The notes: generated by a model not told the origin, from the letters alone. Counted from the first letter of the stretch, positions 1 to 8,339 are shown. The stretch is 64,000 nucleotides of DNA from Marinimicrobium alkaliphilum (GCF_003259155.1 NZ_QGMQ01000003.1:310001-374000), one strand, 5' to 3'. Translations and numbers: made by a program.

Positions 1-215
1 GGTATCAGAGGCCACAACAGCAATCCAAGCAGGCTCGCCAGTATCAGCGCTGCCAGCAGCAACAACCAGGGCACCCGCCGCCACCAGGCCACCGGCCGCG
101 ACTCAGGCAGCGCCGCCATCACCCCGGCGCTGAAGCCATCGTCGGGCAACTCGCGTGACTCGCGCCGCAGGCCCTGAGCGAGCCAGTGTTCAAAATCGTG
201 ATCGTCGCGGTTCAT
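1..215 (-). CDS. Putative anti-sigma factor (partial, C-terminus outside window)
   Basis: The first about 71 residues of a protein are encoded on the minus strand; the rest lies beyond base 1. The start ATG overlaps the TGA of the upstream ECF sigma gene in an ATGA arrangement, which indicates translational coupling. The N-terminus is hydrophilic and acidic (begins MNRDDHDFEHWLAQ) and is followed near residues 45-67 by one strongly hydrophobic segment rich in Leu and Ala, so it is a single-pass membrane protein with a short cytoplasmic N-terminal part. The position directly after an ECF sigma factor, together with this topology, is what one expects of its membrane anti-sigma partner. The sequence itself does not show a recognisable zinc-binding HxxxCxxC motif in the visible part, so the family is not certain. 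Confidence 0.7.
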   Translation of the reverse strand, partial: MNRDDHDFEHWLAQGLRRESRELPDDGFSAGVMAALPESRPVAWWRRVPWLLLLAALILASLLGLLLWPLI

Positions 216-745
216 GGTGCCGTCTCCCGCCAGGGGGCAAGTAATAACTGCAAGTGCTGCTTGCCCCGATTGATATGGGTCTTCACTGTGCCGAGGGGCA
301 GCCCCAGAATCTCGGCAATCTCTTCGTGGGTAAAGCCTTCCTCCAGCGACAGGCGAATGGTCAGCTGCTGCGCCTGAGACAACTGCGCCATGGCCAGGCC
401 CAGGTCATTGCGCGCATCAATCTGCTCGCTGCTGTGTCCGGCTTGCTCCTCGATCGCGTCCTCACTCAGCCACTCCCGCTGTTTCCGTCCCTCGCTCACA
501 GCCAGATTGAAGGCAATACGGTAGAGCCAGCTGGAAAAACGCGCCTCCGCACGAAAGCTCGCCAAGTGTGTATAGCCACGAATAAACGTCTCCTGGGCCA
601 GGTCGTCGGCAGCGTGACTATCGCCCCGGCACAAACGTCGGGCCCAACGCCGCACCGTCGACTGGTAGCGAAGCACCAGTTGCTCATATGCGTGCCGATC
701 CTGCAGGAATAACACCCGCTCAATCAGCTCCCGATCGGTGGCCAT
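212..745 (-). CDS. ECF-type RNA polymerase sigma factor (sigma-70 family)
   Basis: This 177-residue protein has the compact two-domain layout of an extracytoplasmic-function sigma factor. Region 2 is visible at about residues 20-85, with the core-binding and -10 recognition helix around DDLAQETFIRGYTHLASF. Region 4 is at about 125-170, with a helix-turn-helix ending in GLPLGTVKTHINRGKQHL, which would bind the -35 element. The length is usual for the family. The downstream gene overlaps by four bases and looks like a membrane anti-sigma factor, so the pair probably senses an envelope signal and directs RNA polymerase to a small regulon. The specific ECF group and signal cannot be told from the sequence alone. 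The gene directly upstream is a small membrane protein with a DUF6249-like look, separated by three bases, so the three may be one transcript. Confidence 0.92.
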   Translation of the reverse strand: MATDRELIERVLFLQDRHAYEQLVLRYQSTVRRWARRLCRGDSHAADDLAQETFIRGYTHLASFRAEARFSSWLYRIAFNLAVSEGRKQREWLSEDAIEEQAGHSSEQIDARNDLGLAMAQLSQAQQLTIRLSLEEGFTHEEIAEILGLPLGTVKTHINRGKQHLQLLLAPWRETAP

Positions 746-748
746 GAC

Positions 749-1225
749 TCAGTCCTGAGCCGGAAGCCGACGTTCACCCAGTTTAAGCGCTACCAGCTTG
801 GCGATGCCTACGGCCAGAAAAAGCATGCCGATACTCGCCCACTTGATCCCGCCAACCAGCCCGAGGGCCAGCGCCAGGCCCACCCCCCAACCGATAAAGT
901 GGATCGCCGAGGACTGCTGACTGTCCGACGGGCCCTTCGGAGTCTGCTGATCGAGCACCTGTTGTGGTACCGGCTGACCAGCCTCGAGAAACTGTTGGAT
1001 AGTTTCTTTTTGCAAACGCAGGCGCTCGCGCCGGCTGCGCAACAGGAAGTACACCACCAGCACCAGGGCCACCAGGGGTGCACCGAAGATCATAAAAATG
1101 GCGAAGTAGGCAATAAACGGCACACTGCCATCAGCGCTGGCCTGCATGGGATCAAAACCCCAGGCGGCGCTTAGGGGCAGGAGCACCAGTGCAGTGCCGG
1201 ACAGTAATCGGAGCATCGGGTTCAT
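749..1225 (-). CDS. DUF6249-like membrane protein
   Basis: The chosen ATG at 1225 has a good ribosome site (GAGGAT) and gives a 158-residue protein starting with MNPMLRLLSGTALVLLPLSA, a signal-peptide-like or first transmembrane segment. A longer reading from 1354 would add a basic, unlikely N-terminus. Two more hydrophobic stretches follow, one at about residues 35-65 (ending in a basic LRSRRERLRLQKE stop-transfer and a coiled-coil-like linker) and a double one near the C-terminus. This layout, with the charged QKETIQQFLEAGQPVP segment between membrane spans, resembles the DUF6249 family often found beside ECF sigma genes. It is probably co-transcribed with the sigma and anti-sigma genes that follow. 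Function is unknown; a role in the same membrane-stress circuit is inference from position only. Confidence 0.75.
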   Translation of the reverse strand: MNPMLRLLSGTALVLLPLSAAWGFDPMQASADGSVPFIAYFAIFMIFGAPLVALVLVVYFLLRSRRERLRLQKETIQQFLEAGQPVPQQVLDQQTPKGPSDSQQSSAIHFIGWGVGLALALGLVGGIKWASIGMLFLAVGIAKLVALKLGERRLPAQD

Positions 1226-1323
1226 GGCATCTATCCTCGTATGACAGCTATCCGCACTGACAGATTCGGTGCGCGACCAATGGTGGTCTGTACATTTAGG
1301 ACGCCTCGCCCGAGCATTTGGAT

Positions 1324-1512
1324 TCACAGCGCCTGCACTTTTTCCGCACCACAACGCGCGCAGCGAAACTGGGTCACCAGCTTGCCCTGCTTGACGTCAA
1401 AGGTGCGCTCGGTCACCACCAGCCATTTATGAAAACCGCTACGACAAAGGGTCTTGCCCTTGTGTTTTTCCTTGGGGCTGGGGCGCTTGAAGGGCACCAC
1501 ATTATCAGTCAT
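1324..1512 (-). CDS. Small zinc-ribbon-like hypothetical protein
   Basis: The protein is 62 residues, basic, and starts MTDNVVPFKRPSPKEKHKGK. Two cysteine groups are visible: Cys23 followed by His28 (CRSGFHKW) and a CxxC pair near residues 51-54 (CARC). This could form one zinc ribbon. It overlaps the start of nothing else; its own start ATG overlaps by four bases the stop of the HAD phosphatase gene upstream (ATGA at 1509-1512), so it is translationally coupled with that gene. Comparable small proteins occur in related gammaproteobacteria as conserved hypotheticals. No function can be stated; metal binding is inferred from the cysteine spacing. Confidence 0.7.
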   Translation of the reverse strand: MTDNVVPFKRPSPKEKHKGKTLCRSGFHKWLVVTERTFDVKQGKLVTQFRCARCGAEKVQAL

Positions 1513-2252
1513 AAGAGGGTCTCCAGGTCCGCGATCGACGTCAGGGTCTGAGCCGGTGGCGACAGTCGCGTCTCGTCACCGGGCTGGTACTTCCCGGTCT
1601 TCACCAGGCGCGCCTCCAGGCCCGCCTGAAGGGCGCCGTCGACATCACCAAAGACATCGTCACCAATCATCAAGCAGTTCTCAGGGGCTAATCCGGTGGA
1701 GTTGACCACCTCGGCAAAAAACGCCGCACTCGGTTTGCCCATAACCACCGGCTCGGCATCCGCCGCCCAGGCAATCGCCCGAACAAAGGGCCCGGCATCG
1801 AGGCTCAGCACATCACCGTCACGAAAATACTTATTGTCGCCGATCGCAATCAGCGGGCAACCCTGTTTGACCAAGCGGAAAGCGCGGTTTAGGTTGGCGT
1901 AACTCAACCCGTCTCGGGCATCGCCAAGCACCACGCAGTCAGGCGCCTCAGGTGGCACCCCGAACACCGCCTCAATCGACGGGTGCACCAGCGTGTAGGG
2001 CTGCATGCCCCGCGCTTGCACATACCTCAAGGCGGCATCGGGGGCAGTAAACAACTCCTCGGCCTCGACATTGAAACCCAAGGCCTGCAACTTGTCGAGA
2101 ATCTGCTCCCGGGATTTGGTCGCGGTGTTGGTGACAAAGCGCAACAGCCACCCCTGCTCTCGGGCGTGCGCCACGGCCTCAAGGGCGCCAGGCAGCAGCC
2201 TGTCGCCGTCGTAGAGAACGCCGGACAAATCCAACAGCAAAGCTTTAGTCAT
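1509..2252 (-). CDS. HAD-superfamily IIA hydrolase (NagD/LHPP-like)
   Basis: This 247-residue protein shows the four HAD motifs. Motif I is DLSGVLYDG at residues 8-16, with Asp8 as nucleophile and Ser10 where most phosphatases have a second Asp; the same substitution is known from the LHPP-like (phospholysine phosphohistidine) subgroup. Motif II is the FVTNTAT segment near residue 40, motif III the lysine in VMGKPSAAFF, and motif IV the GDDVFGDVDGA metal site. The cap module typical of class IIA lies between motifs II and III. Substrate could be a small phosphate ester, pyrophosphate or phospho-amino acid; the sequence does not decide. Its stop overlaps the start of the downstream zinc-ribbon gene. 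The intergenic region to the divergent gene at 2376 is about 120 bases. Confidence 0.85.
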   Translation of the reverse strand: MTKALLLDLSGVLYDGDRLLPGALEAVAHAREQGWLLRFVTNTATKSREQILDKLQALGFNVEAEELFTAPDAALRYVQARGMQPYTLVHPSIEAVFGVPPEAPDCVVLGDARDGLSYANLNRAFRLVKQGCPLIAIGDNKYFRDGDVLSLDAGPFVRAIAWAADAEPVVMGKPSAAFFAEVVNSTGLAPENCLMIGDDVFGDVDGALQAGLEARLVKTGKYQPGDETRLSPPAQTLTSIADLETLL

Positions 2253-2375
2253 AACGAGCTCCCGTGATTTATCGCCAGTTCACTCTCAAGTATAGGCATT
2301 GAGCAGTCGCTCATCATTGCGTCGAGGGTCACCAATGTTAGAATGGGCGCCAACGACAACCGACGACAATGGATT

Positions 2376-4136
2376 ATGACGCTCGCCAACCCGACCCTGA
2401 CCGCCCGCCTTCTGCGCCTCGGCCTCTTCCTTTTTACCGCCGCTGCCATCCTCGCCCCCTTCAGCTTGGCCAATGCCCAGCAGGAGCCCCTGCGGGTACA
2501 ACTGCTATGGGAGCACCAAAGCCAGTTTGCCGGGTTCTACGTCGCCGAGGCCCGTCGGCACTTTGAGGCGGAAGGCCTGAGGGTCGAACTGATCCCAGGA
2601 GGTCCGGGCATCAACCCCATCCAGGAGCTGCAAGCGGGCAATGCCGACGTCGCGGTTGCCTGGCTGAGTGACGCTTGGGCCAACAGTACCCGGGACAACC
2701 GCGCCGTCAATGTCGCGCAACTTCTATCCGGCGGTGCCATGACCGTAATCTGCCGCATCAGCGGCGGGGTGATCGTGCCCGAAGACATTCGCGGCAAGCA
2801 AATCGGCTATTGGGGCCTGGGCGACGACGAGATCGTCAAAGAGATGTTACGCCGCCTGGAGATTCCTCTGGACTCGATCGAGCTGGTGCGTCAGCGCCCC
2901 CACGGGCTGGACCTGATTGAGGGCACCCTGCCCTGCGCCACCGCCATGACCTATAACGAATACTGGCGCATCATGGCCGCCGGTGTACCCGCGTCCGACC
3001 TGGTGCTGGTGGAGCCCGAGCGCTTTGGTCTGCCTCATATTGAAGACGGCCTCTACGCCCTGAGCGATCGCCTGGAGTCGGATGTCTTTCGCGACCAACT
3101 GACCCGCTTTGTGCGCGCCCTGCGCCAGGGCTGGGTTGAGGCCTGGGCCGCGCCCACGCTCGCGGTCGAGTCGGTGATGCGTAAGAACCCGGACCTGGAT
3201 CGCGACCACCAGCGCCATATGCTCGAGACGGTGCTCAGCAACCTGCCCAGCGACCCGGACGACTTCGGCCGTTTTGATCTGACCCGCTACGACTATGCCT
3301 ACTACAGCTGGCTGCGCAATATTGACGCCAACGGCGAACCCCCGCACATCTGGACTCACCAGATCTGGAACCAACTGCTCCAGGAGGAGGGCCGAGCCAC
3401 GCCCCTGACCGAGGCCACCCGCCACTACTCATCGCGTGTACTGACTCACCCGGCATTCAATGCGTTCGTACTCATAGGGGTGCTGATCTATGCCCTGTCG
3501 GGCGCACTCGAGGCCATCAAGCGCAAGTACGACCTCTGGGGCCGATTGATTCTGGCCTTCCTGTCCGGAATCGGTGGCGGTACTCTGCGCGACCTGCTGA
3601 TCGGTCAGGAGCGAATTCCGTTTTACTATGTACAGAATGTCGCGTATCCGCTGGGGATTCTACTGGTGGTGATTGCCGCCTCGCTGGTGACCTCCATTTT
3701 CGAAGATGTACAGGAAACCAAAACCTTCAAGAAAACCAAAACCTATGCCGACCTGATCGGGTTTTCGATTCTGGCCACCAGCGGCGCCCAGATCGCCCTG
3801 GCCTCAAGCCTGCCCTGGTACTGGGCACCGGCGTGTGCGGCTTTGACCTGCGCTGGCGGCGGTATGCTGCGGGCCATCGTCATCAATCAGGAGCCCATGA
3901 CCTTCAAAGGCGTCATCTATGAAGAGGTCGCCCTGATCGGCGCCGCATTGTTCCTCGGCGGGCTCTTTGTCGCCAACCACTTTGAGGCCACCCCCATCCC
4001 CGTGTACCTGAGCGTCGGCCTGTGTCTGTTTACAATTCTCGGGCTTAAAATCCTTGTGCACGAAGGCAACATCAAATACCCGCACTTCAGCTTTCTGCAC
4101 CGGGATAAACCCGAACAACCGGGAGATGAGCACTAG
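2376..4136 (+). CDS. ABC-type substrate-binding (NMT1/THI5-like) domain fused to UPF0126/TRIC-like channel domain
   Basis: The product (586 residues from ATG 2376; ATG 2343 is an alternative with no better ribosome site) has a signal peptide ending near ANAQQEP. Residues about 30-330 form a periplasmic binding protein of the NMT1/THI5/SsuA type: the typical FAGFYVAEARRHFEAEGL segment, GNADVAVAW and an LxxGGAMTVIC stretch are visible. From about residue 360 the chain becomes a membrane protein with about seven hydrophobic segments, containing the two repeats of the UPF0126 family, each marked by a GGG-x-x-R signature (GGGTLRD at about 400, GGGMLRA at about 494). This family includes bacterial glycine transporters and TRIC-like channels. 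The two modules normally occur in separate proteins; the fusion suggests a receptor-coupled channel or transporter. The ligand is unknown. No ABC ATPase or permease is adjacent. Confidence 0.85.
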   Translation: MTLANPTLTARLLRLGLFLFTAAAILAPFSLANAQQEPLRVQLLWEHQSQFAGFYVAEARRHFEAEGLRVELIPGGPGINPIQELQAGNADVAVAWLSDAWANSTRDNRAVNVAQLLSGGAMTVICRISGGVIVPEDIRGKQIGYWGLGDDEIVKEMLRRLEIPLDSIELVRQRPHGLDLIEGTLPCATAMTYNEYWRIMAAGVPASDLVLVEPERFGLPHIEDGLYALSDRLESDVFRDQLTRFVRALRQGWVEAWAAPTLAVESVMRKNPDLDRDHQRHMLETVLSNLPSDPDDFGRFDLTRYDYAYYSWLRNIDANGEPPHIWTHQIWNQLLQEEGRATPLTEATRHYSSRVLTHPAFNAFVLIGVLIYALSGALEAIKRKYDLWGRLILAFLSGIGGGTLRDLLIGQERIPFYYVQNVAYPLGILLVVIAASLVTSIFEDVQETKTFKKTKTYADLIGFSILATSGAQIALASSLPWYWAPACAALTCAGGGMLRAIVINQEPMTFKGVIYEEVALIGAALFLGGLFVANHFEATPIPVYLSVGLCLFTILGLKILVHEGNIKYPHFSFLHRDKPEQPGDEH

Positions 4137-4239
4137 GGCCTGGCGGTTTCCTGTCTGACGCTGTGTATCCTTTGATCGCTTTCGCCGAAACGCGCTCAAG
4201 AGCGCCTCGGCGCCAATCACTGACAAGGTGTACACGGGG

Positions 4240-4262
4240 TTATCCACAGATTGTGTGGATAA
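4240..4262. promoter_or_regulatory. Facing pair of perfect DnaA boxes
   Basis: TTATCCACA at 4240-4248 and its reverse complement TGTGGATAA at 4254-4262 are separated by five bases. Both match the DnaA box consensus TTATNCACA exactly. They lie between the convergent UPF0126 fusion gene and yicC. The same bases can fold into a 9-bp hairpin, so a plain stem-loop at a gene junction is the alternative. Confidence 0.55.
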
Positions 4263-4270
4263 GGGGCACC

Positions 4271-5140
4271 CTATTCAATATTCTGGATCTGTTCGCGCAT
4301 CTGCTCAATCAACACCTTGAGCTCCACCGCCGCCTGAGTGGTTTTGCTGGCCACTGACTTGGACGACAGGGTGTTGGCTTCGCGGTTGAGTTCCTGCATG
4401 AGAAAATCGAGCCGGCGGCCGATGCTGCCTTTCTGTTGTAGGGCGAGCTTGACTTCGTTGACGTGGGCGCCGAGGCGATCCAGTTCTTCATCGACGTCGG
4501 CCTTCTGCGCCATCATCACAATTTCCTGCTCCAGGCGCTCGGGGTCGAGGTCCACATCCAGGGCGGCGATTTTACTTTGCAGGCGCTCTCGTTGGGCGCT
4601 GAGAATCACCGGCATGGCTTCGCGCAGCTCCGCGACCAGGTCATCAATTCTATCCAAACGCTGTTGGATAAATTGCATCAGCTCCACCCCTTCGCGGGTG
4701 CGATGAGCCACCAACTGTTCCAGGGCTTGGTTAAAGAGCCCTAGTGCGGCCTGATTCAGCTGGTCGCGATCCAACTCTTGCTGCCGCAGGACGCCCGGCC
4801 AACGCAATACCTCAAGGGCATTGATCGGGGCGGCGCGCTCCCCCAGGTGGGCACTGATGCGCCCCGCCGCTTGAGTAAGCTGGGCAACACGTTGTTCGTC
4901 CAGGTTCAGCTCGGTGACGTCACTGTGTTCACGCTGAAAACTGAACGCGGCCTCAAGCTTGCCCCGCTGCAAGGTACTGCGAATCTGCTCCCGAAGCTTG
5001 GGCTCGATGGCGCGCACCTCTTCCGGCAGCCGGAACATGGGTTCCAGGTAGCGGTGGTTGACGCTGCGCACTTCCCAAATCAGGGTTCCCCAGGGCAGTG
5101 TCTGCTCGCTGCGGGCAAATCCGGTCATACTGCGGGGCAT
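4271..5140 (-). CDS. yicC: YicC family endoribonuclease
   Basis: This 289-residue protein matches YicC in length and in its two ends: the N-terminal MPRSMTGFARSEQ with the following WEVRSVNHRYLE, and the C-terminal block GRRLDFLMQELNREANTLSS plus KSVASKTTQAAVELKVLIEQ. The family forms hexamers and has been described as an endoribonuclease acting on small RNA such as RyhB, and as important in stationary phase and at high temperature in Escherichia coli. The gene stands divergently from rph, as in E. coli and Pseudomonas, where the two share an intergenic promoter region. The middle part is coiled-coil-like with many Glu and Arg residues. The start is the first ATG with a matching family N-terminus. 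Confidence in the family is high. Confidence 0.96.
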   Translation of the reverse strand: MPRSMTGFARSEQTLPWGTLIWEVRSVNHRYLEPMFRLPEEVRAIEPKLREQIRSTLQRGKLEAAFSFQREHSDVTELNLDEQRVAQLTQAAGRISAHLGERAAPINALEVLRWPGVLRQQELDRDQLNQAALGLFNQALEQLVAHRTREGVELMQFIQQRLDRIDDLVAELREAMPVILSAQRERLQSKIAALDVDLDPERLEQEIVMMAQKADVDEELDRLGAHVNEVKLALQQKGSIGRRLDFLMQELNREANTLSSKSVASKTTQAAVELKVLIEQMREQIQNIE

Positions 5141-5282
5141 GGCGTGTCTCCAATCTGGCGGTTACGACGGCGGGCGCAAGCTGGTAGAGTATGCACCCTC
5201 ATTACTGTGAAACCGGATAGTAACACAGGCCACGGAACACCTACGGCCTCCGAAAACCCCCATTATTTCTGAAGGATTGCCT

Positions 5283-6005
5283 ATGCAACGCCCGAGCGGA
5301 CGCCAGCCCGACCAGTTACGCGATATTCGCCTGACCCGCCACTTCACCCGCCACGCCGAGGGTTCGGTGCTGGTGGAATTTGGTGATACCAAGGTCGTGT
5401 GCACCGTCAGTGTGATCGACGGCGTACCACCGTTTTTGCGCGGTCAGGGCCAGGGCTGGATTACCGCCGAGTACGGCATGCTGCCACGCTCCACCGGCAG
5501 CCGCATGAACCGCGAGGCGGCGCGCGGCAAGCAAACCGGACGCACCGTGGAAATTCAGCGCTTGATTGGTCGCTCACTGCGTGCGGCTATCGACATGAGC
5601 CAACTGGGCGAATACACCCTGCAGATTGACTGCGATGTGATTCAGGCCGACGGCGGTACCCGCACCGCGTCCATCACCGGCGCCTGGGTGGCCCTGGCCG
5701 ACGCCATCGCCTGGATGCAGCGCGAGGGCAAGCTGAAAGCCAGTCCTATGATACGGGCGATTGCGTCCGTGTCTGTGGGTATTTATCAGGGTGTGCCAGT
5801 GTTGGATCTGGATTACCCGGAGGACTCCGGGGCCGACACCGATATGAACGTGGTCATGGGTGACGATGGCGGCATGATCGAAGTTCAGGGCACCGCGGAA
5901 GCCGAGCCGTTCAGCGAGGCGGAGTTTGCAGCCATGTTGGGCTTGGCCAAAAAAGGGATTCAAGAGTTGACGCAGTTACAGCAGGCGGCGTTGGCGGAGG
6001 GGTAA
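5283..6005 (+). CDS. rph: Ribonuclease PH
   Basis: RNase PH trims the 3' ends of tRNA precursors by phosphorolysis. The protein starts at ATG 5283, six bases after the ribosome site GAAGGA, although a TTG at 5277 is in frame. It has 240 residues, close to the 238 of the E. coli enzyme. Recognisable blocks are [19 protein letters not shown] at the N-terminus, [14 protein letters not shown] with the RNA- and phosphate-binding arginines, [35 protein letters not shown] and the metal-binding [17 protein letters not shown]. All look intact, unlike the frameshifted rph of E. coli K-12. It is divergent from yicC, sharing about 140 bases of regulatory sequence. A palindromic repeat of the family described at 51.6 kb follows its stop codon. 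Confidence 0.97.
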   Translation: MQRPSGRQPDQLRDIRLTRHFTRHAEGSVLVEFGDTKVVCTVSVIDGVPPFLRGQGQGWITAEYGMLPRSTGSRMNREAARGKQTGRTVEIQRLIGRSLRAAIDMSQLGEYTLQIDCDVIQADGGTRTASITGAWVALADAIAWMQREGKLKASPMIRAIASVSVGIYQGVPVLDLDYPEDSGADTDMNVVMGDDGGMIEVQGTAEAEPFSEAEFAAMLGLAKKGIQELTQLQQAALAEG

Positions 6006-6018
6006 ATTTTAGGGGCGG

Positions 6019-6072
6019 GTGCCTCAGTGTCGGATTAGCCCGCAGGGGGTAATCCGACTCTGATGCACTGAG
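6019..6072. repeat. Dispersed palindromic repeat (GTCGGATTA family)
   Basis: After rph the bases GTCGGATTAGCCCG and GGTAATCCGAC form inverted arms, extended outward by GTGCcTCAG and CTGAtGCAC. The arm sequence is the same as that repeated at 51.6 and 53.4 kb. The hairpin lies between the convergent rph and crc genes, so it could also end transcription from both sides, although no T-run follows. Confidence 0.75.
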
Positions 6073-6087
6073 CATCAACGAAGGCCA

Positions 6088-6858
6088 TCAAAGCTCGATG
6101 TCGTAATCCACAATCACCGGCAGGTGGCTGGAAAACTGCTGCATTTTGTAGATGGCCGCATGCTCAACCTTGTGCCCAATACTGGCCGACACGATCTGCA
6201 TATCGGTGCGCCAGCCCTCACCTTCGTCGAGGTTGCCACTGGGCCACCAACTGTATTCATCCGGGTCCTTGATCGCCTTGCGGAAGGCGTCGACATAACC
6301 CAACTGGTTGAACACCTGACTCATCCACTGGCGCTCGTGGGGCAGAAAACCCGACTCGTGCTGATTTTCTTCACTGTTGGTGACGTCGCGCGGGGTGTGC
6401 GCCATCTGCCAGTTGCCGGTGAAGATATACTCACGGCGCTTGCGGGTGATCTTGTCCATATGCGCCTGCACATCCTCGAAGAACTTGATTTTCACCTCTT
6501 GGGATTCCATTTCCGAGGTAGCACTGGGGGCCAGCAGCGAACCAACACTCAGGTTTTCATAATCGATCTGCAGGTAGCGGCCTTCCATATCCACGCCCGA
6601 GGCGAAGCCCAAGCCGTAGATCAAGGCTTTGGGCTGCTTGCGGGTATAGATGGCGACGCCATTATAATGCGGCGTTCCCGAATCAAAGTAGTAGGCAAAA
6701 TAACCGTCGATGTCGAACTCGGGCTTGTCGAGTTCGGGCTCGAGTGCCCGCAGATCCTGCAAACAGATGACATCGGCATCCTGACTTTCAAGCCAGTCAT
6801 ACAGTCCACGTTGCGCAGCCTGGAATATCCCATCGACGCTAAGATTTATTACTCGCAT
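6088..6858 (-). CDS. crc: Crc-like catabolite repression control protein (exonuclease III fold, catalytically degenerate)
   Basis: The 256-residue protein has the exonuclease III/endonuclease-phosphatase fold and lies beside pyrE, exactly where Pseudomonas keeps crc. Characteristic segments are GLYDWLESQDADVICLQD, RKRREYIFTGNW, FLPHERQWMSQV and the end SSHLPVIVDYD. The nuclease active site is eroded: Ser7 stands where exonuclease III has Asn7, Asp35 where it has Glu34, the catalytic Asp of the GDxN loop is replaced in FTGNWQMAH, and the SDHAPV histidine motif reads SSHLPV. This matches the Crc pattern, in which the protein no longer cuts DNA and instead helps Hfq repress translation of catabolic mRNAs. 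That role is knowledge from Pseudomonas and is inferred here. A weakly active DNA repair enzyme is less likely. Confidence 0.85.
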   Translation of the reverse strand: MRVINLSVDGIFQAAQRGLYDWLESQDADVICLQDLRALEPELDKPEFDIDGYFAYYFDSGTPHYNGVAIYTRKQPKALIYGLGFASGVDMEGRYLQIDYENLSVGSLLAPSATSEMESQEVKIKFFEDVQAHMDKITRKRREYIFTGNWQMAHTPRDVTNSEENQHESGFLPHERQWMSQVFNQLGYVDAFRKAIKDPDEYSWWPSGNLDEGEGWRTDMQIVSASIGHKVEHAAIYKMQQFSSHLPVIVDYDIEL

Positions 6859-7047
6859 GTTAGCCCCTTACTTTCGGACTGTGTATGATACCTGAGCGAC
6901 GGCGAATTGTGTCAAATCGTAACACTTTTATTGTGAAAAAACGTTCGGCTGTGACCAACACTGCTCAAAATATGAACAAGGCGCCATTATTGAAGTGTTT
7001 TTCGGCGCTGATTGCCTTTAAAATTAGCTTATTTAAGAGATTTGTCC

Positions 7048-7695
7048 ATGCAAAAATACCAGCAGGCCTTTATCGAGCTGGCCATTGAGCACCAAGCATT
7101 GTGCTTTGGTGAGTATACGCTGAAATCCGGCCGAACCAGCCCTTATTTTTTCAATGCGGGGCGCTTCCAGACTGGTGCGGCACTCGCCGCCCTGGGGCGC
7201 TACTACGCCGATGCGGTCGCCGCGTCCGGCGTGCCATTTGACCTGGTGTTCGGCCCGGCTTATAAAGGGATACCGCTCGCGGCCACGACAGCGGTCGCAC
7301 TCGCGGATCATCATAACCGGGATCTGCCTTATACGTTCAACCGCAAGGAAGCCAAGGATCACGGCGAAGGCGGCACCCTGGTGGGTGCGCCGCTGTCTGG
7401 ACGCCGGGTGCTGATCGTCGATGATGTGATCACTGCCGGTACCGCCGTGCGTGAAGTGATGCAGATTATCGAGGCCGCCGACGCCAAGCCCGCCGCCGTA
7501 TTGATCGGGCTCGATCGCCAGGAGCGCGGGCAGGGTGAACGCTCGGCCATCCAGGAGGTAGAGGAGCAATTCGGCATACCCGTGGTCAGTATCATTACCT
7601 TGACCGACATTATCAGCTATTTAGAGCATCAGGGAGACAACACCGGGCAGCTGGAAGCCATCAAAGCTTACCGCGATCGCTACGGCGTCGCCTAA
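7048..7695 (+). CDS. pyrE: Orotate phosphoribosyltransferase
   Basis: PyrE joins orotate and PRPP to make orotidine monophosphate in pyrimidine synthesis. The start ATG 7048 follows AAGAGA at 7035-7040; an upstream in-frame start at 7012 would add twelve residues not seen in the family. The 215-residue length is normal. The PRPP-binding motif is [14 protein letters not shown] near residue 120, and the orotate-binding [12 protein letters not shown]-type segment appears as [27 protein letters not shown] and [15 protein letters not shown] carry further substrate-binding residues. The gene is divergent from crc with about 190 AT-rich bases between them, which must hold both promoters. A coiled-coil protein gene follows after 17 bases and is probably on the same transcript. 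Confidence 0.97.
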   Translation: MQKYQQAFIELAIEHQALCFGEYTLKSGRTSPYFFNAGRFQTGAALAALGRYYADAVAASGVPFDLVFGPAYKGIPLAATTAVALADHHNRDLPYTFNRKEAKDHGEGGTLVGAPLSGRRVLIVDDVITAGTAVREVMQIIEAADAKPAAVLIGLDRQERGQGERSAIQEVEEQFGIPVVSIITLTDIISYLEHQGDNTGQLEAIKAYRDRYGVA

Positions 7696-7712
7696 CCGCA
7701 GCGGAAACCGCC

Positions 7713-8318
7713 ATGCGCTATCTTTTGATTGTCACCGCCGCGCTGATGTTGAGCGCCCCCTTGCAGGCCTCCGAGGAGATTCCCCGGGGCGCCCTGTTCC
7801 GCTACGTCAACGACGAGGGAGTCCAGGTGATCAGCCAGAGTATCCCGCCCCAATATGTGGGCAGCGGCTACGAAATTCTGTCCCGCTCCGGGCGCGTGAT
7901 TCGGGTCGTACCGCCCGCACCGACGGAGGAGGAGCGGGCGAAAATGCAGAGCGCCGAGCGCGAACGCCTGGAGCGCGAAGAGCGGGAGCGGGAGCTGCGT
8001 CGGCGCTATTCCAGCGTTGCTGACATCGAGGCGGCAAGCCGCCGCAGTGTCGCTGAACTACAGGGCAACCTGAGCATACTGCGCGGCAATCTCAACAGTG
8101 TGCGCGGGCAGATCGAGCGCCTGGAAACCCAGGCCGCCAACCAGGAACGCAGTGGGCGCGAGGTCAACGAATCGGTATTGACTAATCTGGAGACTTTGCG
8201 GCGCGAGGAGCGTGACCTGGAGCGGCAGATTGATCAGCGCCGGACAGACATCGAAGCCACCCGTGAGAGCTATGAAGAGGATATTGAGTTCTTTGAGCGG
8301 ATTCAGCGTCGCCGCTAA
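7713..8318 (+). CDS. Secreted coiled-coil protein (DUF4124-like N-terminus)
   Basis: The 201-residue product starts with a clear signal peptide (MRYLLIVTAALMLSAPLQAS). Residues about 25-60 (GALFRYVNDEGVQVISQSIP) resemble the short DUF4124-type beta motif found at the N-terminus of many proteobacterial periplasmic proteins. From about residue 65 to the end the chain is almost entirely charged heptad-like sequence rich in Glu, Arg, Leu and Gln, which predicts a long coiled coil. No catalytic motif is visible. It follows pyrE by 17 bases and precedes the convergent slmA. A structural or scaffolding role in the periplasm is a guess; the family is otherwise uncharacterised. Confidence 0.75.
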   Translation: MRYLLIVTAALMLSAPLQASEEIPRGALFRYVNDEGVQVISQSIPPQYVGSGYEILSRSGRVIRVVPPAPTEEERAKMQSAERERLEREERERELRRRYSSVADIEAASRRSVAELQGNLSILRGNLNSVRGQIERLETQAANQERSGREVNESVLTNLETLRREERDLERQIDQRRTDIEATRESYEEDIEFFERIQRRR

Positions 8319-8339
8319 GCCCGCGGCCGCTCTCGGCGT

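Noticed and set aside
6088-6858. Active exonuclease III (xthA)
   Set aside because: Key catalytic residues are replaced and the gene lies beside pyrE as crc does in Pseudomonas.
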